The position numbers and the translations under genes were made by a program. Shown in pieces: positions 56,812-64,000 of a stretch of 64,000 bases of DNA; position 1 is the stretch's first letter, and every line of letters begins with the position of its first letter. The stretch covers positions 673,265 through 737,264 of the forward strand of contig CANNAE010000001.1 of the NCBI GenBank assembly GCA_947502505.1. Reading direction: 5' to 3'. A model generated the notes under the pieces. It ran no database searches, had not been told where the DNA came from, and saw only the letters and a list, made by a program, of their open reading frames with translations. Source of the stretch: an uncultured Planococcus sp. GTDB taxonomy: Bacteria; Bacillota; Bacilli; Bacillales_A; Planococcaceae.

Positions 56812-57528
56812 ATGTCTGAAGAAATTACAATTCTTGTAGTGGATGACGAAGAGAGGATCCGCCGCTTGTTGAAGATGTATCTCGAGCGTGAAGGATATAT
56901 GGTGGAAGAAGCCGAGAACGGCGTGGAAGCATTGGAAAAAGCGATGGAGACGGATTACCATTGCATTTTGCTCGACCTCATGATGCCGGAAAAAGACGGC
57001 ATCGAAGTGGCGACAGAGCTGCGGGAGACGAAAATGACGCCGATCATCATGCTGACGGCCAAAGGCGAGGAAGCGAACCGCGTGGAAGGCTTTGAATCCG
57101 GCGCAGACGATTATATCGTCAAACCGTTCAGCCCGCGTGAAGTGGTGCTGCGCGTCAAAGCGATTTTGCGCCGCTCATCTGCCTATTCGCCTTCTACAAG
57201 CTCGACCGTCTCAAAAGACCTGGTCGTCTTTCCGCATCTGACGATCGACCACGATGCGCATCGCGTGACAGCAGACGGCGTGGAAGTGAACTTAACGCCG
57301 AAAGAATATGAACTATTGTATTTCCTGGCCAAATCTCCGGATAAAGTATTCGACCGGGAGCATTTGCTCAAAGAAGTATGGCATTATGACTTTTTCGGCG
57401 ATTTGCGTACCGTGGACACCCATGTGAAACGCTTGCGCGAAAAGCTTAACCGCGTGTCGGAATCCGCCGCGAAGATGATCGTCACCGTTTGGGGTGTCGG
57501 ATACAAATTCGAGGTCGGCAATGAATAG
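56812..57528 (+). CDS. resD: redox response regulator ResD
   Basis: OmpR-family activator of respiration and anaerobic genes (238 aa). Receiver domain with acid pair Asp11-Asp12, phospho-acceptor Asp55 in LLDLMMP, and Lys in VKPFSP; DNA-binding winged helix (about 140-235) ending VTVWGVGYKFEVG. The sequence is very close to what I recall of Bacillus ResD. ATG 56812 follows GGAGGGA; the longer open frame upstream overlaps the terminator and is rejected. It overlaps resE by 8 bases. Confidence 0.97.
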   Translation: MSEEITILVVDDEERIRRLLKMYLEREGYMVEEAENGVEALEKAMETDYHCILLDLMMPEKDGIEVATELRETKMTPIIMLTAKGEEANRVEGFESGADDYIVKPFSPREVVLRVKAILRRSSAYSPSTSSTVSKDLVVFPHLTIDHDAHRVTADGVEVNLTPKEYELLYFLAKSPDKVFDREHLLKEVWHYDFFGDLRTVDTHVKRLREKLNRVSESAAKMIVTVWGVGYKFEVGNE

Positions 57529-59299
57529 AATATGGAATAGCATCGTCGGGAAGCTGTGGGTAACCATTTTGCTTCTCGTTTCCTTTGTCCTGTTTATTGT
57601 GACGGTGCTGCTATTGGAGTTTCTCGGGAATTTCCATAGCGAGACGGTGGAAGAAGCGCTTCATAATGAAGCGAATATGATCGCGAGGATTTTCAATGAC
57701 CATGGCAATGAAGGCAATTTGTCCATCGTCGACGAAGTACTGGGGCCCGAAACCAACGCCGTGATCGCTGCGGAACCAGGGGATATCGCCTATTATTTGC
57801 ATGATGGCTTGAACGGCGAGGAAATCAGGGAAAAGATTGTCGGTGAACAAGAGTTCCAAAAAGTGTTTGAAAGTGATGAAACCGTCACGAAGGAAATGCT
57901 CTTACCATCATTATCGGAAGCTGACCGGATGGAATCGTATATTGTCATGGCCTCCCCTCTACAGACAGGGGATGGGCTTCACGGAACGGTATTCATTTAC
58001 CAATCATTGGAAGTTATGGACCGGACCGCTGAACGGACGACCAATATCGTGTTCTTATCCGCATTCATCGCCTTGCTATTGACGACGTTTTTCGCCTTTT
58101 TCCTATCAACTCGCATCACGTCTCCGCTGCGCAATATGCGCGAAGGCGCATTTGAACTGGCAAAAGGGAAGTTTGACACGAAAATGAAAGTTTCCTCCGG
58201 AGACGAAATCGGCCAATTGGCGATTGCCTTTAACCAAATGGGCCGCCAGCTAAAGCACCATCTTGAAGTGATCAATCAAGAAAAAGAACAACTATCGAGC
58301 ATTTTGACCTCGATGGCGGATGCGGTCATCACGTTCAACCAGGACAAGACGATCTTATTAAGCAATCCGCCGGCTGAGAAGCTGCTCAGCCAGTGGCTCT
58401 TGAAAGACGGCGCGGCCGACGGCAAAGAGCTGCCATCGGAAATGCTCCATATGCTCGACCATGTCTTGATGTTTCAAGAAGAAATTGAAGAAGAGCTGGA
58501 AATCGAAGGGGCTTATTATGCAGTGAATTTCAGCCCGCTTTACAGCGGCGAAAGCATACGCGGGGCAGTGGCCGTGCTGCATAACATGACCGAGCAGCAC
58601 CGCCTAGAAAAGCTGCGCGAAGATTTTATCGCCAATGTATCCCATGAGCTCCGCACGCCGATCGCCATGCTGCAAGGCTATAGCGAGGCTTTGCTGGATG
58701 ATGTCGGCGCTAGCGATGAAGAACGCAGCGAAATGACCAAGATTATCTACGAGGAATCCCAGCGCATGGGCCGCCTTGTCACCGACCTATTGAATTTGGC
58801 GCGATTGGAATCGGGGCATATGCGCCTTTATAAAGAATTGGTGCAATTCAATAATGCCATCGAGCGGATGAGCTTGAAATTCAGCCAAGCCGCGAAAGAG
58901 AAAGGCATCGAATTGAGCTTTGCAACAGAGCTTGATGACTGGTCGGCAGCCGAATTGGATGAAGACCGCATCGAACAGGTCATGACGAATCTGATCGATA
59001 ATGCGCTTCGCCACACGCCTCAAGGAGGGCAAGTGCAAGTGCTTGTCGAAAATATGGGAGACTACGCAAAAGTTTCGATCAACGATACCGGGGCCGGAAT
59101 TTCAGAGAAGGACCTGGAATTCGTCTTTGAGCGCTTCTACAAAGCAGACAAAGCCAGAACGCTCGGCAAAGGCGGGACAGGGCTTGGCCTTGCGATTGCC
59201 AGCAATATCATCAAAGCACATTCAGGTGAGATCCGAGCCGAGAGTAAACTCGGCGAAGGCACTTCGTTTATCTTCACATTGCCATTGAAGGCGATGTAA
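57521..59299 (+). CDS. resE: redox sensor histidine kinase ResE
   Basis: Partner kinase of ResD (592 aa). Two membrane helices (about 9-32 and 168-192) flank an extracellular sensor region; a HAMP linker follows (about 190-245), a PAS domain (about 255-355), HisKA with phosphorylated His375 in VSHELRTPIAML, and HATPase_c with DNALRHTP, DTGAGI and GLGLAI. It overlaps the resD stop by 8 bases. The stimulus in B. subtilis is oxygen limitation/nitric oxide. Confidence 0.96.
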   Translation: MNRIWNSIVGKLWVTILLLVSFVLFIVTVLLLEFLGNFHSETVEEALHNEANMIARIFNDHGNEGNLSIVDEVLGPETNAVIAAEPGDIAYYLHDGLNGEEIREKIVGEQEFQKVFESDETVTKEMLLPSLSEADRMESYIVMASPLQTGDGLHGTVFIYQSLEVMDRTAERTTNIVFLSAFIALLLTTFFAFFLSTRITSPLRNMREGAFELAKGKFDTKMKVSSGDEIGQLAIAFNQMGRQLKHHLEVINQEKEQLSSILTSMADAVITFNQDKTILLSNPPAEKLLSQWLLKDGAADGKELPSEMLHMLDHVLMFQEEIEEELEIEGAYYAVNFSPLYSGESIRGAVAVLHNMTEQHRLEKLREDFIANVSHELRTPIAMLQGYSEALLDDVGASDEERSEMTKIIYEESQRMGRLVTDLLNLARLESGHMRLYKELVQFNNAIERMSLKFSQAAKEKGIELSFATELDDWSAAELDEDRIEQVMTNLIDNALRHTPQGGQVQVLVENMGDYAKVSINDTGAGISEKDLEFVFERFYKADKARTLGKGGTGLGLAIASNIIKAHSGEIRAESKLGEGTSFIFTLPLKAM

Positions 59300-59345
59300 C
59301 TTTTCTGTTGTCGTGACGACTAATCCAAGGAACGGGGGGAGTTGC

Positions 59346-59879
59346 GTGAATGACTCCGTGTTTCATCGGCTGTACGATCAATATCATCAGGACGTCTTTC
59401 AGTTTTTGGTGTATTTAGTGAAGGACCGGCATGTGGCAGAAGATCTGATGCATGAAGTTTATGTAAGGGTGCTGCGCGCATATGACCGGTTCCAAGGAAA
59501 GAGTTCGGAGAAGACCTGGCTTTTTTCGATCGCCAAAAATGTCGCCATCGACCATTTCCGTAAAAGTGCGGTAAGGAAAAAGCATTCGATGGATTTCTTC
59601 GACTGGGAAACCCAGCAATTGGTTTCAACGGAACGAATACCGGAAGAGGTCTCTTTGCTCAATGAAGACAAGGTCCGTTTGTACCGGATGCTCGACCTGT
59701 GTACAGGCGACCAGAAGCTCGTCATCATCATGCGTTTTTTCCAAGATCTCTCCATTGCGGAAACTGCTGAAGTCCTGGAGTGGTCGGAAGGAAAAGTCAA
59801 AACGACACAGCACCGGGCGATCCGGTCCCTCCGCCAAAAATTACTAGAAGCAGAAGGGGGAGGAGAATATGCCGAATGA
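59346..59879 (+). CDS. sigX: ECF sigma factor SigX
   Basis: Alternative sigma factor for cell-envelope stress (177 aa). Region 2 spans about 10-75 (YDQYHQDVFQFLVYLVKD, KTWLFSIAKNVAIDHFRK), region 4 about 115-170 (SIAETAEVLEWSEGKVKT). GTG 59346 is chosen, with GGGGGAG upstream; the frame is open to 59313. It directly follows resE and overlaps rsiX by 11 bases, as in Bacillus. Confidence 0.93.
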   Translation: MNDSVFHRLYDQYHQDVFQFLVYLVKDRHVAEDLMHEVYVRVLRAYDRFQGKSSEKTWLFSIAKNVAIDHFRKSAVRKKHSMDFFDWETQQLVSTERIPEEVSLLNEDKVRLYRMLDLCTGDQKLVIIMRFFQDLSIAETAEVLEWSEGKVKTTQHRAIRSLRQKLLEAEGGGEYAE

Positions 59880-61044
59880 CAAATGGAACGATGAAGAAAT
59901 CGAAAATTTGTTGCGGGATTTCCCCAAAATACAAGATAAGCGGCCAAAAGCCGAAGTCTATAAAAATGTTTCACAGACACAATACGTTCCGAAGCAGCCG
60001 AAGCGCTGGCTGCCGCTGTTGGTCGCCGTCATTGCGTTTTTAAGTATCTCGGTGCTCGCCGTTTCGTTGCTGCAGCAGAACGGAAGCGATTCTAGCACCG
60101 GCGAAACCGAAACCGAAAGCGGCGATGCGGAATCGATGATGACTGCAGACGAGGCCCAGCCAGAACAAGCGGAACAATCCGCTGATGATTCTGAAGGGGC
60201 GGCAAGCTTGGCCATGGAAGAACCGGAAGCTTTGCGCACGGCAGTCTATGAACAAGACCTAACAGGCGCCCACGTACTTCACATCGGGCTGGCGGATCAA
60301 GGTTATGTGGTGCCGGTGAGTTTTATGATCCCGGCACCATTGGCTGGTGAGGGAGAGCCGGATGCGCTCGAGTTATATGAAACTTTTGCCGGGCAAATCG
60401 ATGAATCGGCATTAGGCTTTGATGAGTATCATCCATATGAAGGCAGCCTGCAGCAAGACGGTGCCACTATCAGCCATTTCCTTCCGGAGGGCCATGATTA
60501 CGACAAAGGGTCGGCTGCTACCTTACTGTATCTTTACAGTCTAGAAGAAACCTTCATGGGCCAGCAGGAAATCCGCATATTGAATGAAGTGGGCGAGCCT
60601 GCGCAATTGGCCCATATAGGAGAGGTGGAACCGATTATCCCCGGCACACAAGGCCACAGCTATTATTTGATGGACGCGTCAACGGGCGATTGGTATATGG
60701 CGCCTTCTTACGGCATGTCTGAAGCGAACCTTGAAGATGCACTCGTGGCGCTTCGGCAAGCGCCGAACGACGCTTACCGTTCGCCAGTGCCAGATGGTAT
60801 CGGATACGGGGTTGAAATGGATGGGACAAACGCCATCGTGACATTCGAAGAGACTTTGGACCTCGAGGCGCTGGATGGAATGGCGGCAATGCGCATGATT
60901 GAAAGCATGGCGCTCACTGCGCAGTCGTACGGCTCATCGCTGACGATCTCCAATACGCTACAGGCGGAATGGTCAGGTTTCGATTTCTCCAAGGAGTTGG
61001 AACTGCCGGTTGCGCCCAACCGCATCGAGTGGACAGAAAAATAA
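59869..61044 (+). CDS. rsiX: anti-sigma factor RsiX
   Basis: Membrane-bound inhibitor of SigX (391 aa). Cytoplasmic N-terminus (about 1-45, WNDEEIENLLRDFPK), one membrane helix (about 47-69), then a Ser/Glu-rich linker and a large extracytoplasmic domain (about 120-391). This matches the RsiX layout and gene order. The start ATG 59869 lies within sigX with GGGGGAGGAG before it, giving coupled translation. A strong terminator follows. Confidence 0.9.
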   Translation: MPNDKWNDEEIENLLRDFPKIQDKRPKAEVYKNVSQTQYVPKQPKRWLPLLVAVIAFLSISVLAVSLLQQNGSDSSTGETETESGDAESMMTADEAQPEQAEQSADDSEGAASLAMEEPEALRTAVYEQDLTGAHVLHIGLADQGYVVPVSFMIPAPLAGEGEPDALELYETFAGQIDESALGFDEYHPYEGSLQQDGATISHFLPEGHDYDKGSAATLLYLYSLEETFMGQQEIRILNEVGEPAQLAHIGEVEPIIPGTQGHSYYLMDASTGDWYMAPSYGMSEANLEDALVALRQAPNDAYRSPVPDGIGYGVEMDGTNAIVTFEETLDLEALDGMAAMRMIESMALTAQSYGSSLTISNTLQAEWSGFDFSKELELPVAPNRIEWTEK

Positions 61045-61092
61045 AAAAGGCGGCAATGTAAGCACTATGGTTTACATTGCCGCCTTTTTTTT
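61043..61092 (+). terminator. terminator of sigX-rsiX
   Basis: A perfect 19-bp stem (AAAAAAGGCGGCAATGTAA and its complement) around GCACTATGGT, ending in eight T. Confidence 0.92.
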
Positions 61093-61126
61093 ATAAGATT
61101 AACTTGTATAAAAAAATATCGATTCA

Positions 61127-61255
61127 TCTTCGGGGCAGGGTGCAATTCCCTACCGGCGGTAATTGGACATTTTGGTCCATCAGCCCGCGAGCCGTAAAAA
61201 GCAGGATTTGGTGAGATTCCAAAGCCGACAGTATAGTCTGGATGGGAGAAGGTGA
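61127..61255 (+). ncRNA. FMN riboswitch (RFN element)
   Basis: The conserved RFN blocks occur in order: CTTCGGGGCAGGGTG, CCCTACCGGCGGTAAT, CATCAGCCCGCGAGCC, a variable stem, GATTCCAAAGCCGACAGT, then AGTCTGGATGGGAGAAGG. The closing P1 helix pairs CATCTTC with GAAGGTG. It senses flavin mononucleotide and controls ribU through the terminator at 61314-61346. Confidence 0.95.
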
Positions 61256-61313
61256 AGGTACGGACGCATGCCGTTTTTTATGGCGGACCGTTTATTTCAG
61301 TGTGCCTGACTCT

Positions 61314-61346
61314 CCCTTAAGTGATATTCGCTTAAGGGATTTTTTA
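61314..61346 (+). terminator. riboswitch-controlled terminator before ribU
   Basis: CCCTTAAG pairs with CTTAAGGG around a 9-base loop and is followed by ATTTTTTAT. It lies about 60 bases past the aptamer. FMN binding is expected to favour this hairpin and stop transcription. Confidence 0.8.
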
Positions 61347-61402
61347 TGGCAGCATGTGCGCCGAACCTTTCTTCTGGTGAATCACGACAAGGAGAGAGGA
61401 AC

Positions 61403-61984
61403 ATGAAGAACAAAAAATTGCAATCGATGATCGTCATCGGTATGCTGAGCAGCATCTCGTTCGTCTTGATGCTATTCAATTTTCCACTGCCGGCACTGCC
61501 TGCATTCTTGAAAGTGGATTTCAGTGATGTGCCTGCGTTGATCGCAGCGATCACGATGGGGCCAGTGGCAGGCATATTGGTAGCCTTCTTTAAAAACGTA
61601 TTGGATTGGATCTTTGCGGGGAGCCCGACTGGGGTGCCTGTAGGGCATATGGCGAACTTTGCGACAAGCTTATTGTTCATTTTGCCGGTCTACGCCATCT
61701 ATCGTAAAGTTTCCACTAAAAAAGGAATCGCATTCGGTCTGGTAATCGGGACATTCTCGATGGCCATCGGCATGAGCTTATTGAATTATTTCGTTTTCCT
61801 GCCGATGTACACGTATTTCCTCAACATGCCTGCACAGACTGGCAACGCCTTGTATACGACAATCGTTCTCGGCATATTGCCATTTAACTTGATCAAAGGC
61901 CTAGCGCTTACAACCGTCGTGTTATTGATCTTTGGCAGCATGCACACCTGGATTGAAAAACAACGTTCCTATTATTTATCATAA
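61403..61984 (+). CDS. ribU: riboflavin ECF transporter S component
   Basis: Membrane substrate-binding subunit (193 aa, six helices) for riboflavin import, working with a shared energy-coupling module encoded elsewhere. The RibU/FmnP pattern LPAFLKVDFSDVPALIAA near 30-50 and GPVAGILVAFFKNVLDW are typical. ATG 61403 follows AAGGAGAGAGG. Control by the FMN riboswitch upstream confirms the flavin role. A 320-bp intergenic repeat follows. Confidence 0.95.
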   Translation: MKNKKLQSMIVIGMLSSISFVLMLFNFPLPALPAFLKVDFSDVPALIAAITMGPVAGILVAFFKNVLDWIFAGSPTGVPVGHMANFATSLLFILPVYAIYRKVSTKKGIAFGLVIGTFSMAIGMSLLNYFVFLPMYTYFLNMPAQTGNALYTTIVLGILPFNLIKGLALTTVVLLIFGSMHTWIEKQRSYYLS

Positions 61985-61988
61985 AAAG

Positions 61989-62312
61989 AAGGGGCTGTCC
62001 CATAAGTCCCTAAAATAAAACAGATGGAGAAAAAGACATTCTTTTTCTCCATCTGTTTTTCATTTATCGGTGAGGCCCCTGAAAGTAGCTGGCTGATGGG
62101 AATGGAGACGGCGACTCCAGCGGGAGCAGTGACTGAGCTAAGCGAAGGAGCGACGCGAGCCGAAGACCCTGGACTGAGCGAAGCGAAGGAAGCGGCTAAG
62201 GCCGTGCCCGCGGAAAGCGTCCGTCGAAATGGACATCAGCCCGTTCTTTAGAAGACGAAAAGGGACTGCCCCAAAAAGTCACTTTTCGTGACCTTTTGGG
62301 ACAGCCCCTTTT
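61989..62312. repeat. dispersed intergenic repeat with terminal inverted repeats
   Basis: The unit starts GAAGGGGCTGTCCCA and ends TGGGACAGCCCCTTT, giving 14-base terminal inverted repeats (AAGGGGCTGTCCCA and its complement). Inside are a hairpin (AAACAGATGGAGAAAAAGA and complement, 62018-62060), a core with CGACTCCAGCGGGAGCAG and CCCGCGGAAAGCGTCCGTC, and a long imperfect terminator-like hairpin at 62262-62310. No transposase frame is seen. The core resembles repeats I recall from many Bacillales genomes. Confidence 0.65.
62262..62312. terminator. hairpin at the end of the repeat, terminator for the adaptor gene
   Basis: GGACTGCCCCAAAAAGTCAC pairs imperfectly with GTGACCTTTTGGGACAGCCC around TTTTC, with T-run on the plus side. 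It lies directly after the stop of the minus-strand adaptor gene. Confidence 0.6.
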
Positions 62313-62314
62313 AC

Positions 62315-63622
62315 TTAGCGTGCCAATAAATATTCGACATAAGCGCGCCATTCAGTATTTTTTGCATAAGTGAAGTCCGGCGCGAGGCTCGGGAACGGCA
62401 TGAAGAGCTTCGGCCTGCCTGGATAATCATGAAGCAGCTCCTCGTTGATCGTGATGTCCCCCGCTTCCATGCCGCTCGCGAGAACGACGCGGCCATGCTG
62501 GGCGAAAGCGATTTCGACCGGTACAGCATTCGGGCGGCCGTCAATATTCAAGGTATAGGCCGTGCCCGCCGTATCGTCTTCATCGTAAATCCAGCCATCG
62601 CGTAAAGCGATCGCGTCCTGCGCTTCGTTCAAAGTGATTTCAGCATTGGCATTGCTGCCAAAAGGCATCGTCTCTTGCAAGGAAGTTTCAGGTGCGATGC
62701 GCACTTCATAAAAGGCGATCGGGTTGTTCTGATCGATGCGCCCGAGGTCCCGGTAGGCTTCGAACCATTTCGATTCTTCCGCCGGGATTTCGGAAACGCT
62801 GCGGACCGTACCAGGGATCGCCCCTTCGATGCCTGGCGCTTGGATAAAGACGCGGTCGGCCTGCTCGACTTCGTGCCATTCATCTTCTAGCAAATACGTG
62901 ACGAATTCACGTTCATTATTATAGATTTCGATGCTGAGCGGTGCCGTATCGCGATTGATGCTCGCCACCGTGCCATCGACAGGGCTGATGAGCGCTGGGT
63001 TTTCCTGGCTCTGCGCAAGTTGCGCTTCAACTACCGCAAGTTCAGAGTCAATCGCCGCCAACCGTTGCTGGGCCTGGGCGATGCCGGATGCATAGGCGCC
63101 GTCTTCCGGCACTTCAACGCCGACTGAGACATTGACATCCATGCGCAGCTCTTGCTCCATATCTTCGCCAAGTCCCGGGTAGCTCGAACTATTGCTTGAG
63201 TTTTCGGAAACGCTGCTGTCCTGCGATGACCGCGCTTGCGTCAATTCCTGCAAGGTCGACTGCACTTCGCTGCGCTCTGCTTGCAGCGCGCTTTGTTCCG
63301 ACTGCCAAATAGCACGCTGGTCTTCTGACTCGCTTTCATTCAAGCGGGCCAGTTCAGCACCTGCCGTGACAGCGTCGCCTTCTTTGACGAGCCATTGCTC
63401 GAGCGCTTCATGGTCCTGGACGTAAATTTCCATCGTATCCTGAGGCGCCGTCAATGCTTCTTTCGGCAAAGTTTCCGTATAGGTATGGGTATACGCTTGT
63501 TCATATTCACTGACATACAATTCTTTTGAAATGATGCTTTTTTCGCCGAACAATAACAGGAAGTTCGAGGTCAAAAAAGCGACGATGGCAATGGACAAGC
63601 CGATAAAGAAAAAGCGATTCAT
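62315..63622 (-). CDS. HlyD-like membrane-fusion/adaptor protein
   Basis: A 435-aa protein with an N-terminal membrane helix (about 4-28) and extracytoplasmic adaptor domains. A lipoyl-like half (QDTMEIYVQDHEALEQWLVKEG, then GAELARLNE) precedes a coiled-coil hairpin (about 95-210, Gln/Glu/Ser-rich), a second half (ALISPVDGTVASINRDT), and beta-barrel parts. Such proteins link an inner-membrane transporter or synthase to the exterior. No transporter gene is in the window; the partner may lie beyond the end. Its start overlaps the upstream minus-strand gene by 4 bases. Confidence 0.85.
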   Translation of the reverse strand: MNRFFFIGLSIAIVAFLTSNFLLLFGEKSIISKELYVSEYEQAYTHTYTETLPKEALTAPQDTMEIYVQDHEALEQWLVKEGDAVTAGAELARLNESESEDQRAIWQSEQSALQAERSEVQSTLQELTQARSSQDSSVSENSSNSSSYPGLGEDMEQELRMDVNVSVGVEVPEDGAYASGIAQAQQRLAAIDSELAVVEAQLAQSQENPALISPVDGTVASINRDTAPLSIEIYNNEREFVTYLLEDEWHEVEQADRVFIQAPGIEGAIPGTVRSVSEIPAEESKWFEAYRDLGRIDQNNPIAFYEVRIAPETSLQETMPFGSNANAEITLNEAQDAIALRDGWIYDEDDTAGTAYTLNIDGRPNAVPVEIAFAQHGRVVLASGMEAGDITINEELLHDYPGRPKLFMPFPSLAPDFTYAKNTEWRAYVEYLLAR

Positions 63623-64000
63623 AGGATCGGCCCCCCTTGCATAAAGTCAAGAAGCATTTCCTCAACCGGAATTTGGCTGAACAGCGCCACAATCAAGGCT
63701 GAAATCACGTGGATGATGATCAACGAAAGCAAAATGACCTTCGGCGACACACGTGAGAAGTTTTTGATGAAGCGGTATTGAATTGCGATGATCAAAGACG
63801 TAAACAAGGTTAACTGGTTAAAGAAATAAATCAAATAGCTATTTTCTAGGAATGTTGCAGCGATGGGGCCGAATGAAAACGGCGAAAAGGCCATCGTGTA
63901 GCCATTCCAAGCGAAAATACCGAAGATCAAGCCTTTTTCCAGCACCAACAATGCCGTTACGTAAGCTTGCATGACAATCATAGCTTTCCAGGGAATGCCG
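63619..64000 (-). CDS. unknown membrane protein (5' end outside window)
   Basis: Not recognised. The visible part has about three hydrophobic helices (VTALLVLEKGLIFGIFAW, LIYFFNQLTLFTSLIIAI, VILLSLIIIHVISALIVAL). The frame continues open past ATG 63981 to the window edge, reading GIPWKAMIVMQAY, which looks like continuing protein. The true start is therefore probably outside. The 4-base overlap with the adaptor gene suggests the two products act together. Confidence 0.7.
   Translation of the reverse strand, partial: GIPWKAMIVMQAYVTALLVLEKGLIFGIFAWNGYTMAFSPFSFGPIAATFLENSYLIYFFNQLTLFTSLIIAIQYRFIKNFSRVSPKVILLSLIIIHVISALIVALFSQIPVEEMLLDFMQGGPIL

Noticed and set aside
62024..62251. 75-codon plus-strand frame in the ribU downstream spacer
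   Set aside because: It is contained in the intergenic repeat, starts inside a hairpin and has a low-complexity Ala/Glu product.

Overview
The window is a 64 kb stretch of Bacillales-type core chromosome, mostly on the + strand. Gene order follows the Bacillus subtilis backbone in three blocks: ftsK/spoIIIE to hfq, ynbB-glnRA to yneF, and nudF-fur to sigX-rsiX-ribU. The spore genes that sit between these same neighbours in Bacillus are missing. There is no cotE or spoVS beside ricA and mutS, no sirA between tkt and yneF, no spoIIM near fur, no dacF-spoIIA-sigF-spoVA before lysA, and no ypuI-dacB-spmAB between scpB and rluB. With protein sequences that are Bacillus-like but clearly diverged, and roughly balanced base composition, this suggests a non-spore-forming member of the Planococcus group. 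The taxon is an inference, and the gene-order comparison is from memory of the B. subtilis map.

Layout. 1-7.7 kb: end of an FtsK/SpoIIIE DNA pump, a GntR regulator and a BMP-type nucleoside ABC importer (nupNOPQ). 7.9-14.9 kb: ymfF-ymfH-ymfI (linked to EF-P modification), ymfK, a RodZ-like protein, pgsA and cinA. 15-19.5 kb: recA, rny, ymdB and ricA (recombination and RNA turnover). 19.6-26.5 kb: mutS-mutL, an alpha/beta hydrolase, miaA, hfq and a rhodanese. 26.5-31.3 kb: a TRIC-type channel, ynbB, glnR-glnA and two unknown proteins. 31.3-36.4 kb: repeat-rich spacer, then lexA divergent from yneA-yneB-ynzC, then tkt and yneF. 36.5-44.4 kb: accessory metabolism (hydrolase, HMG-CoA lyase divergent from thiolase, flotillin, aldo/keto reductase, nudF) with several tiny membrane proteins and an unknown two-gene operon. 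44.5-52.3 kb: fur, xerD, deoB-pdp, lysA, ribT, ypuF and scpAB. 52.5-61 kb: rluB, resABC (cytochrome c maturation), resDE (redox two-component system) and sigX-rsiX. 61.1-64 kb: FMN riboswitch-ribU, a dispersed intergenic repeat, and an adaptor/membrane gene pair running off the end.

Regulation that can be read directly: LexA boxes at recA and in the lexA/yneA divergent region, two GlnR boxes at glnR, an FMN riboswitch before ribU, a palindrome before the GntR gene, and a PerR/Fur-like box before fur. Many hairpin terminators separate the transcription units.

No CRISPR array, prophage, transposase, rRNA or tRNA gene was seen. The less ordinary material is: the repeated loss of spore genes at conserved junctions; three small membrane-protein genes of under 60 codons; a perfect 31-bp duplicated terminator flanking a repeat-like insert; an intergenic repeat with terminal inverted repeats; a possible P-loop in YmfK; and an unknown two-gene operon. 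I did not find a convincing new multi-gene system.
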